A program made the translations under genes and the position numbers. From NCBI GenBank assembly GCA_028278245.1, contig JANQEQ010000095.1, positions 1-54,518 of the forward strand: a stretch of DNA of 54,518 nt, written 5' to 3'. Below are positions 17,725 through 27,706 of this stretch, piece after piece. Numbering within the stretch: the first letter of the stretch is position 1; every line of letters begins with the position of its first letter. Origin of the DNA: Phycisphaerales bacterium. GTDB lineage: Bacteria; Planctomycetota; Phycisphaerae; Phycisphaerales; SM1A02. The notes beneath the pieces were generated by a model. The model saw only the letters and a list, made by a program, of their open reading frames with translations, was not told the DNA's origin and searched no databases.

Positions 17725-19035
17725 ATGAACAGAAAATATTCCATCTCTCGTCGTCGATTCGTAAAAAACACAATCCAGGCTACTATGGCAGCTCCGTTCA
17801 TTTTGCCGGCAGCAGTGCGCGATACGATGGGCATGCGTCGAGTTGAACCCAGCAATCGTATTACCATGGGTCTTATCGGTTGCGGCGGTATGGGAAGGGC
17901 AAACCTGCATGGTTTTCTACAGATGAATGATGTGCAGGTGTTGGCCGTTTGCGATCCCGATGTCGTCCAGCGAGATGCTGCAAAAAAGCAGGTCGAAGAA
18001 CATTACGCCGAGCAATCATCGAATGGTTCGTATGTCGGCTGCGATTCCTATAACGATTTTCGTGATTTACTTGCTCGAGATGACATTGATGCAATTATCC
18101 AGGCAACACCGGATCATTGGCATGCTCTGATTGTGACCAACGCTGCTCAAGCAGGAAAAGATATTTATGGTGAGAAGCCGTTGAGCCTTACGATAAAACA
18201 GGGTCGCGTCATGAGTGATGCGGTTCGTGGGTACGGTAGGGTGTTTCAAACGGGGAGCCAGCAGCGCAGCAGCGAACAGTTTCGGTTTGCCTGCGAACTC
18301 GTCCGTAATGGCCGAATTGGAAAAGTACACAAGGTGACCTGTGGATTGCCGACTACACCAACGACGGGAGAGAAACCACCAATTCCTGTCCCAGATGGTT
18401 TCGACTACAACCTTTGGCTGGGACCGGCTCCGTGGGCTCCCTATTGTGAAGGCCGTACCCATTGGACTTTTCGTTGGATTCTCGATTACAGTGGTGGGCA
18501 AGTCACTGATTGGGGCGCTCACCATATCGATATCGCGCACTGGGGATTGGGATTAACACGCACTGGCCCAGTTGAAGTCGAAGGAAAGGGTGAATTCCCG
18601 AAAACAGGTCTTTGGAACACCGCCACCAATTATAAGTTCACCTGTCGATACTCATCCGGCGTAGAGATTTTTGTGACGAATGATTACGAAAATGGTGTCA
18701 AGTGGGAGGGGGAGGATGGTTGGGTATTTGTTAATCGAGGTCGCATAGAGGCACATCCTCAATCCCTGCTTGAAGAAGTTGTACATCCGAGTGAAATACA
18801 CTTGCCTCGATCACCTGGACATCGACGTGATTTTCTGAATTGTGTAAGATCGAGGACTGAACCAATTGCACCCATTGAGGAAGCACATCGAACAATTTCC
18901 GTAGCACATCTGGGGAATATTGCGATGCAATTGGGACGTAAGATTCGCTGGGATCCGAACAGAGAACAATTCATAAACGATTTACAAGCTGATCGTATGC
19001 GAGATCGTGCCATGCGTGAACCATGGAGTTTATGA
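17725..19035 (+). CDS. TAT-exported Gfo/Idh/MocA oxidoreductase (second copy)
   Basis: A 436-residue protein with a twin-arginine leader (ISRRRFVKNTIQATMAAPF), a nucleotide-binding loop MGLIGCGGMGRAN and the family signature IYGEKPLSLT. The C-terminal half contains GGQVTDWGAHHIDIAHWG, which matches the WGAHPLDFAQWG region of the first copy, where the conserved His is a likely catalytic residue. The two proteins share layout but differ clearly, so they probably act on different sugars or bonds rather than being recent duplicates. A periplasmic location is expected. No strong Shine-Dalgarno sequence precedes the ATG. A ThuA-HEAT gene follows after 59 bases. Confidence 0.85.
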   Translation: MNRKYSISRRRFVKNTIQATMAAPFILPAAVRDTMGMRRVEPSNRITMGLIGCGGMGRANLHGFLQMNDVQVLAVCDPDVVQRDAAKKQVEEHYAEQSSNGSYVGCDSYNDFRDLLARDDIDAIIQATPDHWHALIVTNAAQAGKDIYGEKPLSLTIKQGRVMSDAVRGYGRVFQTGSQQRSSEQFRFACELVRNGRIGKVHKVTCGLPTTPTTGEKPPIPVPDGFDYNLWLGPAPWAPYCEGRTHWTFRWILDYSGGQVTDWGAHHIDIAHWGLGLTRTGPVEVEGKGEFPKTGLWNTATNYKFTCRYSSGVEIFVTNDYENGVKWEGEDGWVFVNRGRIEAHPQSLLEEVVHPSEIHLPRSPGHRRDFLNCVRSRTEPIAPIEEAHRTISVAHLGNIAMQLGRKIRWDPNREQFINDLQADRMRDRAMREPWSL

Positions 19036-19094
19036 TCACTTCGTGCGCAGTACGTACGTTTCGTATATGACATCAATCCTGTAAGGTTAGATTT

Positions 19095-22040
19095 ATGATT
19101 ACATTTGTTACCATAATAAGCTATACGACAAGAATTTTTATTGTGCTATGTATTACTCTCAATTGGGTATCATTTACATCAGCACAAGTCACGGATGAAC
19201 AAATACAGAAGATTCGTGATGCTCTTCCCGATGAACCAGTTATTGCACCGGATCAGCCGCGCAAGGTTCTGATATTCTCACTCTGCAAAGGTTTTCGACA
19301 TAGTTGCATTCCTGTTGGTAATGAAGCATTGGTTCTGTTGGGGGAAAATACTGGTGCCTATGAAGCGGTGGTGAGTGAAGATTCTTCTGTATTTCAACGT
19401 GAATCACTGGAAATTTTTGATGCAATCATAATTAATAATGCTACAGGTACATTGTTTGAAGATCGAAAATTGAAGGACAATCTACTTCAATTTGTGCGTT
19501 CGGGAAAAGGAATAGTGGGGATTCATGCCGCGACTGATTGTTTTTACGATTGGTCGGAATACGGTTTCATGATGGGCGCTTATTTTGATGGTCATCCCTG
19601 GCATGAAAAGGTTACGATAAAACTAGACGAGCCACTGCACCCAATCAATGCCATGTTTGGTGGATCACCACTGATTATCACTGACGAGATTTATCAATTT
19701 CAACAAGAACCCTATTCTCGTGATCTTTTACGTGTGCTATTGAGTCTCGATACTCAGCATACCGACATGAAAAAAACCGGAATCAAAAGAACCGATGACG
19801 ATTTTGCCGTAAGCTGGATTAGATCCTTCGGTAAAGGACGTGTATTCTATTGCTCGCTGGGGCACCGTGAGGAAATATTCTGGAATCCAACGATCCTTCA
19901 ACATTATTTGGCTGGCATTCAATACGCTACCGGTGATCTTCCAGCTGATAGTACCCCCAGTTCAGAATCATCAACTGTGATTCAGCAAGCAGTCAGTGCG
20001 GCATCATCATACCAATATGGAGATAGCCGCCTGCCACTGACAATTATTGCAGATCATGTACGGAACGCATTGAAGGATGATACCCAAACCGATCAAGCTG
20101 AATTGATGGTATTGGATTTGTTACGTGATTCTGATTCAACGACCGCGTGTCGTGAATTTGCCTGCCGTCAGTTATCGCTCATTGGAAGTAACGCTTCTGT
20201 TTCCACGTTGGCTGAGTTGCTCAGAAATAATGAACTCGCGCATATGGCTCGCTATGCGCTCCAACGTATTCCAGGAGATAAAGTCGATGATGCCTTAGTT
20301 GAGGCATTGAACAGACTTGAAGGTGAATTGTTGATTGGTGTTATTAATACTATCGGTGAACGAGGCCAAGCAGAATCAGTCTTGTCTATGCGGCAATTTA
20401 TGTCTGCCAACAACGGTGAGGAGGTTTCATTAGATGCAGTCAATGCGATCGGTAAAATCGGTGGACCCTCTGCCGAAAAGATACTCAGGACAGAATTGGA
20501 TCAATGTGGCAACACAGATGATGTATCCAGGATAGACGCTCTCGCCTGTTCCCTGCTAAGAATTGCCGATCAGTATGTTCAAGAGGATGATTATACATCT
20601 GCAGCAGAAATATACACAGATCTGTACGATAGCAAGTATGCATTGCATATAAGACAAAGTGCGCTGAGAGGAATTGTGCAATCCGATCCCCAGGCGGCAT
20701 TTCCATTGCTGATACAACGGCTTGATGATCCTGATTCTGTTTGGAGAGGTATGACTGCTTCTTTCCTTGTTGATCTCCCTGGTGAACATGTTACCAGAAA
20801 ATTATGCACATATATGTCTTCTGTAACATCATCAGAACATACACTCATGATCATTGATATCTTGAAACGCCGAGGTGATCGAGCTGCTGAAAATTCTATG
20901 CTTCAATTAATGGACAATAGTGATTTAGATATCAGATTAGCAGCAACTCTGGCACTGATACAACTGGGAGGAAATGATTGCATTGTACCTCTTGCGCAGC
21001 GTGCAGCGCAGGGAGATAGTACAGCTCAGAATGTACTCTGTGAAATGACATACCCTGAGCTTGATCAGAGTATATCAAATCTCCTTACTCATTCGTCACC
21101 AGAAATCCGCAGCGAACTGGCTCAAACGCTGGGTGCACGCCAAGCTGTACAGCATCGGAAAATACTGAATGAAATGGCACATCATGATCCGGCGACTTCC
21201 GTTCGGGTCGCGGCATTTCATTCATTAGCCATCCTGTCCGATCGTGATAATGCGGAGCATAAACTGACATTACTCCTGCAGGCATTAAAGATTGCAGATC
21301 AGACGGATCAACAACGTATGATTCTGCAAAGTATGAGATCAGTCCGGCACACTGACGTATTATTATTGATGAAACCATATCATTCAGTTATTGAACTTAA
21401 GGACACTGCAGTTAATACGACAATCAACGTTGCTCGATTAATTGGGGACGAACATCGAGATGAATCAATCAATGCAATACAGCATGTATTATCTAACCTG
21501 GATGAAAATGAAGCACTTTACGAAAAGGCGCTTGATGCATTAGATCATATTCAGCGGCATGAAGGATTTATTACCCAATGGATGTATGCAGGCCCCTATG
21601 TCAAAGATGGATATAAGGGCAACGAATTACTAGATATTGCATTTCCTCCAGAAATAGACACAGAGAATACGTGGCAAATACTCCCTGAGGATGCGCTGGT
21701 TGATAATCGTATTTGTGACCTGCGGATAATGACTCCTGGAAGTCACTGCTGTGGGTACCTCAAGACGGTTCTCGTATCTGATCAAGCTCGTTCAATTCGA
21801 ATGGAAATCGGGAGTGATGATGGAGTTAAGGTTTGGCTCAACGGTGAAATCGTTCATGCTAACGACGTGGAGCGAGGCTTGACAATTGGTCAGGATGTGA
21901 TAACCGTCACCCTCAAAGAAGGACATAATCACCTTATGCTGAAGATTACCCAGGGAGGGGGAGACTGGCAGGCATGTTGTCGCATACGGGATTCAAATGG
22001 TCTTACCCTTTCAGGTGTTGAGGATAAGCTCCCGGAGTAA
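19095..22040 (+). CDS. Exported ThuA domain with HEAT repeats and C-terminal beta-sandwich
   Basis: A 981-residue protein with an N-terminal signal (ends near FTSAQ). A ThuA-like domain spans about residues 45-280 (VLIFSLCKGFRHSCIP, GIVGIHAATDCFYDW, GRVFYCSLGHREE). A long stretch of HEAT-like repeats follows (about 310-810). A beta-sandwich closes the protein (about 825-980; GSDDGVKVWLNGE, GHNHLMLKI). That last domain matches the N-terminal sandwich of the HzsA-like protein in the minus-strand operon. The HEAT part suggests a scaffold or partner-binding role. The gene is visibly more AT-rich than its neighbours. It lies between an exported oxidoreductase and the xylose-isomerase-like gene, consistent with a role in sugar oxidation or 3-keto-sugar handling. 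Confidence 0.75.
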   Translation: MITFVTIISYTTRIFIVLCITLNWVSFTSAQVTDEQIQKIRDALPDEPVIAPDQPRKVLIFSLCKGFRHSCIPVGNEALVLLGENTGAYEAVVSEDSSVFQRESLEIFDAIIINNATGTLFEDRKLKDNLLQFVRSGKGIVGIHAATDCFYDWSEYGFMMGAYFDGHPWHEKVTIKLDEPLHPINAMFGGSPLIITDEIYQFQQEPYSRDLLRVLLSLDTQHTDMKKTGIKRTDDDFAVSWIRSFGKGRVFYCSLGHREEIFWNPTILQHYLAGIQYATGDLPADSTPSSESSTVIQQAVSAASSYQYGDSRLPLTIIADHVRNALKDDTQTDQAELMVLDLLRDSDSTTACREFACRQLSLIGSNASVSTLAELLRNNELAHMARYALQRIPGDKVDDALVEALNRLEGELLIGVINTIGERGQAESVLSMRQFMSANNGEEVSLDAVNAIGKIGGPSAEKILRTELDQCGNTDDVSRIDALACSLLRIADQYVQEDDYTSAAEIYTDLYDSKYALHIRQSALRGIVQSDPQAAFPLLIQRLDDPDSVWRGMTASFLVDLPGEHVTRKLCTYMSSVTSSEHTLMIIDILKRRGDRAAENSMLQLMDNSDLDIRLAATLALIQLGGNDCIVPLAQRAAQGDSTAQNVLCEMTYPELDQSISNLLTHSSPEIRSELAQTLGARQAVQHRKILNEMAHHDPATSVRVAAFHSLAILSDRDNAEHKLTLLLQALKIADQTDQQRMILQSMRSVRHTDVLLLMKPYHSVIELKDTAVNTTINVARLIGDEHRDESINAIQHVLSNLDENEALYEKALDALDHIQRHEGFITQWMYAGPYVKDGYKGNELLDIAFPPEIDTENTWQILPEDALVDNRICDLRIMTPGSHCCGYLKTVLVSDQARSIRMEIGSDDGVKVWLNGEIVHANDVERGLTIGQDVITVTLKEGHNHLMLKITQGGGDWQACCRIRDSNGLTLSGVEDKLPE

Positions 22041-22086
22041 TGACTTAGGAATTGTATCTGTTGAATTATGTATGGGAAATGTAAAC

Positions 22087-23235
22087 ATGACACTGGTCGA
22101 TTTACGAAACCAAGCAGAGAGACGAACATCCACTGAAATGCTCAGTCATTTGGAGTCATTTGATTTGGCTCTCCGATTTTCAGCAGGGATATGGTATTTC
22201 TCTCCTCCGAACAGTCGTTTTCATGAAAAATATAAACCAGATCTTGATATTGAACAACGTATGGAAATAGCGGCAAGTTTAGTGGATTATGGATTGCATG
22301 GAATTGAAGCGCACTACCCGAACGAAATCAATGAAGATAATCTTGATTTATGGAAGGAATTCACACAAGGAACCGGAATACGCCTCATCACAATTATCCC
22401 ATTGCTTTTCTGGGATGCACAATTTGAATGGGGATCTCTATCAAATCCAATAAAAAAGCATCGTGATGTTGCACTTGAGCGTACGAAGAGTGCATTGAGA
22501 TTGAATCGTGAATTGGGAACGGACTTTGCTGTCGTGTGGCCCGGCATTGACGGGTATGAAAATCCAATGGGTATAGATTTTCTTGCCATGCGTGATCGTT
22601 TTGCTGATGGCCTTGTTGAAGCGATGGATGAAGTTCCCGGAGTACGTATCGCTTTTGAACCAAAACCTTATGAACCGCGGGGCCGAATCCTCTACGGAAC
22701 AACTCCCGAGGGAATTCTGCTTGGACACCAGGTTGAATCGCGACTCACCGCTGAAGATAACCAACATTTGCTAAATGAAGGTCATAAGCTGTTATGCATG
22801 AATCCTGAAGCAGGACATGTATTGATGGGTTTTGAGGATTTGCCGTATGCTCTGAGTTGGCCACTTTCGGATGGGAGATTAGCCCACACCCACTGGAACA
22901 GCCAGCCATTGGGAAATTACGATCAGGATCTCAATGTTGGAACAATTGCACCAGAGCAACTTGAAGCAGCGTTACTGACGCTGAAAATGCACTCGTATAC
23001 AGGTTATTTTGGGATAGATATTAATCCTGAGCGAATGCCGGTGGATACGGCATTAAAGATATCGATGGATGCTATGCGCGCCGCCAATGATCGTATCAAT
23101 TCATTGGATTATGAATCGATACTCTTTAATCATGATCATCCTGATCAGACCCGAGGCTGGCTGGAAGCATACCTCGTAAGAGCTCGAGCAATACACCCGG
23201 AACAGCTGCCCACATTCCCTCGTCATCATAGTTAG
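22087..23235 (+). CDS. Xylose isomerase-like TIM-barrel protein
   Basis: A 382-residue (beta/alpha)8 protein resembling the actinobacterial type of xylose isomerase: FSAGIW near the start, IAFEPKPYEPRG (metal-binding Glu and the catalytic Lys), MNPEAGH (Glu and His), YDQDL (two Asp) and GIDINP (last Asp). Two changes stand out. LAHTHWNSQ has His where the family has the Asp metal ligand of its HIDLN motif. EAHYPNE keeps the His of the HD..D base pair but appears to have Asn for the partner Asp. Xylose isomerisation may therefore be altered or replaced by another aldose substrate. Start: the ATG at 22087 (GGGAAA upstream) is preferred to longer options that run into the preceding gene. A xylulokinase-like gene follows after 23 bases, as in a xylAB operon. 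Confidence 0.7.
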   Translation: MTLVDLRNQAERRTSTEMLSHLESFDLALRFSAGIWYFSPPNSRFHEKYKPDLDIEQRMEIAASLVDYGLHGIEAHYPNEINEDNLDLWKEFTQGTGIRLITIIPLLFWDAQFEWGSLSNPIKKHRDVALERTKSALRLNRELGTDFAVVWPGIDGYENPMGIDFLAMRDRFADGLVEAMDEVPGVRIAFEPKPYEPRGRILYGTTPEGILLGHQVESRLTAEDNQHLLNEGHKLLCMNPEAGHVLMGFEDLPYALSWPLSDGRLAHTHWNSQPLGNYDQDLNVGTIAPEQLEAALLTLKMHSYTGYFGIDINPERMPVDTALKISMDAMRAANDRINSLDYESILFNHDHPDQTRGWLEAYLVRARAIHPEQLPTFPRHHS

Positions 23236-23258
23236 CATCTCATGGTAAGGCAGGACGA

Positions 23259-24794
23259 ATGAGAGAAAGAACAATATTCCTGGGAATTGACGTTGGTACG
23301 AGTGGTAGCAAAGCAATACTTATCGATGCTACGGGATCAGTCTTAGCCAAGAGCCTCATTGAGTATCAGTTGCATACTCCGAAACCGCTATGGTCCGAGC
23401 AGAATCCTCATGATTGGTGGCAGGCAACAGTGCAAGCCATTCAAAACGTATTGACCATAAGTAAGACTGAAGCCAGTGATATTTCTTGTATTGGTTTGAC
23501 CGGACAAATGCATGGACTTGTTTTGTTGGATCAGGCAGGAGAGGTATTAAGACCGGCAATCCTTTGGAATGATCAGCGAACAGGGGCTCAGTGTGATAAA
23601 ATACACAACCGCGTAGGAATCCAACGAGTTATCGAAATTACCGGCAAGCCTGCCCTTACGGGTTTCACGGCTCCGAAAATACTCTGGGTACGGGAACACG
23701 AGCCGCACATTTACAAATCCATTCTCACTATTCTCTTGCCGAAGGACTATATTCGATATCGACTTACCGGATCGTTGCTCACAGATGTTGCTGATGCTTC
23801 AGGTACTTCATTGTTTGATGTAGGGCAGCGAACTTGGTCAGATGAGATGATTCAGTCTCTGGATATAACACATTCCTGGTTACCCGAAGCTCACGAATCT
23901 CCCGTGATCTCGGCTCGTGTTGATAACACGGGATCAAAGGTAACGGGCTTGCTTGAAGGAACCCCAGTCGTAGCGGGTGCTGGAGATCAAGCGGCAGAAG
24001 CGGTGGGGTGCGGTATCGTGAATCAGGATGTTATCTCAGTAACGGTGGGAACTTCGGGAGTAGTGTTTGCCGCCATGCCAACTTATGATCGTGAGAAGAT
24101 CGGGGAATTGCACGGTTATTGTCACGCGGTTCCGAATATGTGGCATGTCATGGGAGTGATGCTGTCAGCGGGGGGAAGTTTACGCTGGTATCGCGATAAT
24201 CTTGTGCGGGTCAAATCCAGGAATTCAGAAGAGCATGATATCAGTGATTATGATGCACTGATTAAAGAAACAGCGGCTATACCTCCGGGCTGTGAAGGTT
24301 TGTTATTCCTTCCATATTTAATGGGTGAACGTACTCCTTATGCTGATCCATTGGCGCGGGGAGCATTTATTGGTTTGACTATGCGTCATACTCGAGCGCA
24401 CCTGACCCGTGCTGTTTTAGAGGGCATTGCATTCGGCCTGAAGGATTCACTTGAGAGAGCGCGGAAACTCGGTATCAAATTTCAAAAAATACGGATTTCC
24501 GGTGGAGGTGCTCGAAGCAAGAGTTGGCGAGAAATAATGGCAAATGTATTTCAATCAGATGTCACTACAGTCAATGTTACGGAAGGCGCTGCTTACGGTG
24601 CTGCGTTACTCGCAGCAACAGGAGGAGGTGCTTTCGACTCGGTACCCGAAGCTGTCAACGCAATGGTTCTTGATGTAGATAATACAAAGCCTGGAGAATC
24701 ACAGGAAATCTACCAATCTTATTATCAGCAATACAGTGAACTTTATCCTGCATTATCACATTCATTTCATACTATAAGTGCGCTAGATGCTTAA
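23259..24794 (+). CDS. xylB: Xylulokinase-like FGGY sugar kinase
   Basis: A 511-residue cytosolic FGGY-family kinase. Its start FLGIDVGTSGSKAILID is the ATP-phosphate-binding loop. GLTGQMHGLVLLD and PAILWNDQRTG are the xylulokinase-type substrate motifs. AGAGDQAAEAVGCG holds the catalytic base Asp. ISGGGARSKSWREIMANVF is the adenosine-binding signature near residue 412. The product would phosphorylate D-xylulose, or whatever ketose the preceding isomerase-like protein makes, feeding the pentose phosphate pathway. It sits between the isomerase-like gene and a cytosolic Gfo/Idh gene, all within short gaps. Confidence 0.85.
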   Translation: MRERTIFLGIDVGTSGSKAILIDATGSVLAKSLIEYQLHTPKPLWSEQNPHDWWQATVQAIQNVLTISKTEASDISCIGLTGQMHGLVLLDQAGEVLRPAILWNDQRTGAQCDKIHNRVGIQRVIEITGKPALTGFTAPKILWVREHEPHIYKSILTILLPKDYIRYRLTGSLLTDVADASGTSLFDVGQRTWSDEMIQSLDITHSWLPEAHESPVISARVDNTGSKVTGLLEGTPVVAGAGDQAAEAVGCGIVNQDVISVTVGTSGVVFAAMPTYDREKIGELHGYCHAVPNMWHVMGVMLSAGGSLRWYRDNLVRVKSRNSEEHDISDYDALIKETAAIPPGCEGLLFLPYLMGERTPYADPLARGAFIGLTMRHTRAHLTRAVLEGIAFGLKDSLERARKLGIKFQKIRISGGGARSKSWREIMANVFQSDVTTVNVTEGAAYGAALLAATGGGAFDSVPEAVNAMVLDVDNTKPGESQEIYQSYYQQYSELYPALSHSFHTISALDA

Positions 24795-24832
24795 TAACTT
24801 ACTATCATCACATGACGGATGAGGAATAAACA

Positions 24833-26008
24833 ATGTCTCTACGTTCTCTTAATGTTGGACTCATTGGCGGTGGAGGGGGAGCGTTCATCGTTCATCCCCA
24901 CCAGAGGGCGATACACTTCGATGGGACGCGTCAAGTTACTGCGGCAGCATTGCATCCGGATCCGGATATTGCGCTGGTTGAGGCAAAGGAATGGCCATTC
25001 CCGATTCAGGGTTATCGCAGTTATGATGAAATGATTGAAAGCGAAGTCAGAAAACCCGCGGGGCAGCGCATTGATTATGCTCTGATCGTCACCCCGAATC
25101 ATGTCCACTACGATCCTGCCATGAAATGCATCGAAGCCGGTATTCCGGTATTCTGTGAAAAACCACTCACTGTAACATTGGATGAAGCAGCATCGCTGGT
25201 TGCCGCCGTTCATGAACATAAAATACCATTCGGAGTTGCCCACACTTATCTTGGTCATTGGTCGACTCGGTTTGCACGGTTCATTGTGCAATGCGGATTG
25301 ATCGGAGATATACGTTGGGTCGATTCCTTTTATCTCCAGGGATGGCTGGCAAATAGAACTGAAGATCAGGGAGTCATCCAGGCGGAATGGAGGGTTGATC
25401 CTACAAGTGCCGGAGCAAGCTGCTGTGGAGGCGATATCGGTACGCATGCGTTGATGCAATTGCGATACATTACCGGCTTGGAAATCTCACGGGTCAGCTG
25501 CCGAATGGAAACATTTGTGCAAGATCGCGCTCTTGATGATCACTTTACGACGTACTGTGAACTATCAAATGGTGGACGTGCTCTGGTGCGCGCCTCACAA
25601 ATCGCCATCGGTCATAAGAACGATTTGGGGATTGAAATTAATGGAACCAAGGGTTCACTTTCGTGGATTCAGGAAGAGCCTGAAAAAGTGATAGTTAGTT
25701 TACCAGAGCAGCCGGATCGTACGTATTGGCGTGCTGCAGTAACGGCCAATGATGGTTTCCTTGGTGATATACCATCAGAACTATTAGCTGAATCAACACT
25801 TCCTTCGGGCCATGGAGAGGCATTTCACGATGCGTTTGCCAGGCTGCACCGTTGTTTTGAGCAGGACGTAAGAGCGTACCTTGAGGGAATACCTTTTCAC
25901 TGCGATGGAAATCGTTACGCCAATGTTGAAGATGGTTACACCGGTATCAAGTTTATTGATGCAGCAGTGCAAAGCAATAACCAGGATGGTGCGTGGATTG
26001 ACATGTAA
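24833..26008 (+). CDS. Cytosolic Gfo/Idh/MocA oxidoreductase
   Basis: A 391-residue NAD(P)-dependent oxidoreductase without a signal peptide: VGLIGGGGGAFIV is the nucleotide-binding loop, LIVTPNHVHYD the second strand motif, and VFCEKPLTVT the EKP signature. The glycine-rich first loop followed by VHPHQRAIHFDG is like the sub-family often found with sugar epimerase or isomerase genes. It could reduce a 3-keto-sugar coming in from the periplasm, restoring a normal sugar for the kinase. It has GAGGAATAAACA just before the ATG and is the last gene of the plus-strand run; a sulfatase converges on it. Confidence 0.8.
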   Translation: MSLRSLNVGLIGGGGGAFIVHPHQRAIHFDGTRQVTAAALHPDPDIALVEAKEWPFPIQGYRSYDEMIESEVRKPAGQRIDYALIVTPNHVHYDPAMKCIEAGIPVFCEKPLTVTLDEAASLVAAVHEHKIPFGVAHTYLGHWSTRFARFIVQCGLIGDIRWVDSFYLQGWLANRTEDQGVIQAEWRVDPTSAGASCCGGDIGTHALMQLRYITGLEISRVSCRMETFVQDRALDDHFTTYCELSNGGRALVRASQIAIGHKNDLGIEINGTKGSLSWIQEEPEKVIVSLPEQPDRTYWRAAVTANDGFLGDIPSELLAESTLPSGHGEAFHDAFARLHRCFEQDVRAYLEGIPFHCDGNRYANVEDGYTGIKFIDAAVQSNNQDGAWIDM

Positions 26009-26077
26009 ATCAAAGAAACGCATTCATAACAACTGGTAACAGTCGAGTGTTGTCTGAACGCAAGCGATCCCGTTGTT

Positions 26078-27562
26078 CTATTTGATTGTGCCTGCTGGAC
26101 GACAATTCCTGCCCTTGCGATTTGTGAGTGAGTCACCCAGATCATCGCGTGCTCTTTCCGCAAGATCAAGCAGGCGTTTCACCACATCAGGATATTCCTC
26201 GGCGACATTGTGTTGTTCACCGATATCATCTTCAAGATCATAGAGTTCCAGTCCGCATTTGGGATGGGTGTACACTGCGGGCCGCCCATCCATCCCCGGA
26301 TCCTTGGTCAGGCTGCGATACTTATGTGGCAGAATGAGTTTCCACTTACCAGCGCGCAACGCTTCCAGGTCATTGCGATGGTAGTAGAAGTACAAGACTT
26401 CATGCGGGGATTTGGCACCGGGTTGGCTTGAGATGAGCGGCCAGATATCTTTCCCATCGATCTTGTGATCCGGCAATTCAGCGTCGATGAGTCGAGCAAC
26501 CGTCGGAAACACATCAATCGACATCGCCGGTTCACGGCACATGCTGCCGGGGGGAATTTGCCCAGGCCAGCGCATGATGCATGGTTGGCGAATGCCCCCT
26601 TCCCAGGTGGTTCCCTTTCCTTCACGAAGCGGCAAGGCAGAACCGGCATGGTTGCCATAGGAAAGCCACGGCCCGTTATCCGTAGTGAATATCACCAATG
26701 TATTGTCATCAAGACCGCATTCATTGAGTGTTTTAAGTATTTCACCCACTGACCAGTCGATCTCCATGATCACATCGCCGTACATACCTTGCCTGGATTT
26801 TCCTTGGAATTTTTCCGAGACAAACAAAGGAACGTGGGGCATTGGATGCGCGACATAAAGAAAAAAAGGATTTTCCTGATTGCGTTTGATAAAGTTCACC
26901 GCTCGATTGGTGAACAAAGTGGTGAACTGTTCTTGATCATCAGAGGTGACAATGGGGTTGATGATCTCATCACCCTCAAAGAGTGGAAGATCGGGGTATC
27001 CTTGTTTTCGCTTTTGTGCACTGGGGGGCAGGTCAGCATAATTCGGATGGAACGGCCACATGTCATTGGAATAGGGAATTCCAAAATATTCATCAAATCC
27101 ATGTCGGGTGGGGAGGAACGGTGGATGGTGTCCCAGGTGCCACTTCCCGAAGATAGCGGTGGCGTAACCTTTTGATTTGCACAATTCAGCCAGCGTCACT
27201 TCATTTTCATTGATGCCATGGTTGCTGTTTGGCCCGAGCGCACCGGCGATACCGATCCGATTCGGATAGCAGCCGGTGAGCAATGCGGCGCGGGAAGCGG
27301 AGCAGACAGGCTGGGCCACATAGAAAGCAGTGAAGCGAACGCCTTGCATTGCCATGCGGTCGAGATTGGGTGTCTGGAAATCTGTTGCGCCATACACGCC
27401 GACATCCGCATATCCCTGATCGTCAGTAAAAATGAGCACAATGTTGGGCGGTCGAGAATCTTCGACATTCTGGGAGTGGGGGAGTGTGGGAGTCGAGCTG
27501 CAACTGACCATCCCTGCGCTGAGTGTGCCCAGGAGGAATCTTTGTATCGATAGCGTTTTCAT
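26078..27562 (-). CDS. Sulfatase 1 (S1 family), possible lipoprotein
   Basis: A 494-residue type I sulfatase. The N terminus is a signal sequence ending in GMVSC, a possible lipobox, so the enzyme may be anchored in a membrane. [14 protein letters not shown] carries the two calcium-binding Asp residues, and [11 protein letters not shown] is the C-x-A-x-R variant of the formylglycine motif. The active-site Cys must be oxidised to formylglycine by a maturase. FGKWHLGH and FTTDNGPW complete the active site. It removes sulfate esters from a glycan; the sub-family and the position cleaved cannot be stated from sequence reading. It is divergent from sulfatase 2 across 144 bases. Confidence 0.85.
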   Translation of the reverse strand: MKTLSIQRFLLGTLSAGMVSCSSTPTLPHSQNVEDSRPPNIVLIFTDDQGYADVGVYGATDFQTPNLDRMAMQGVRFTAFYVAQPVCSASRAALLTGCYPNRIGIAGALGPNSNHGINENEVTLAELCKSKGYATAIFGKWHLGHHPPFLPTRHGFDEYFGIPYSNDMWPFHPNYADLPPSAQKRKQGYPDLPLFEGDEIINPIVTSDDQEQFTTLFTNRAVNFIKRNQENPFFLYVAHPMPHVPLFVSEKFQGKSRQGMYGDVIMEIDWSVGEILKTLNECGLDDNTLVIFTTDNGPWLSYGNHAGSALPLREGKGTTWEGGIRQPCIMRWPGQIPPGSMCREPAMSIDVFPTVARLIDAELPDHKIDGKDIWPLISSQPGAKSPHEVLYFYYHRNDLEALRAGKWKLILPHKYRSLTKDPGMDGRPAVYTHPKCGLELYDLEDDIGEQHNVAEEYPDVVKRLLDLAERARDDLGDSLTNRKGRNCRPAGTIK

Positions 27563-27598
27563 CTTGGTGATCCTAGTTTCTGTTGTCGTGAATGTAAC

Positions 27599-27627
27599 TG
27601 AATTGATTGTGAGCTTCCATCAATTCA
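27599..27627. promoter_or_regulatory. 9-bp inverted repeat between divergent sulfatase genes
   Basis: TGAATTGAT (27599-27607) and ATCAATTCA (27619-27627) are perfect arms around an 11-base spacer. They are roughly 37 bases upstream of the minus-strand sulfatase start and 80 bases upstream of the plus-strand one. The geometry suits a dimeric regulator that could control both genes. Confidence 0.4.
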
Positions 27628-27706
27628 AGGGTTAAATTTGCGGTGTTATGGACAGTCGGAGATTCCCAAGACGCCACAGAGTGTGACTATCACGTATCAT
27701 GGATAT

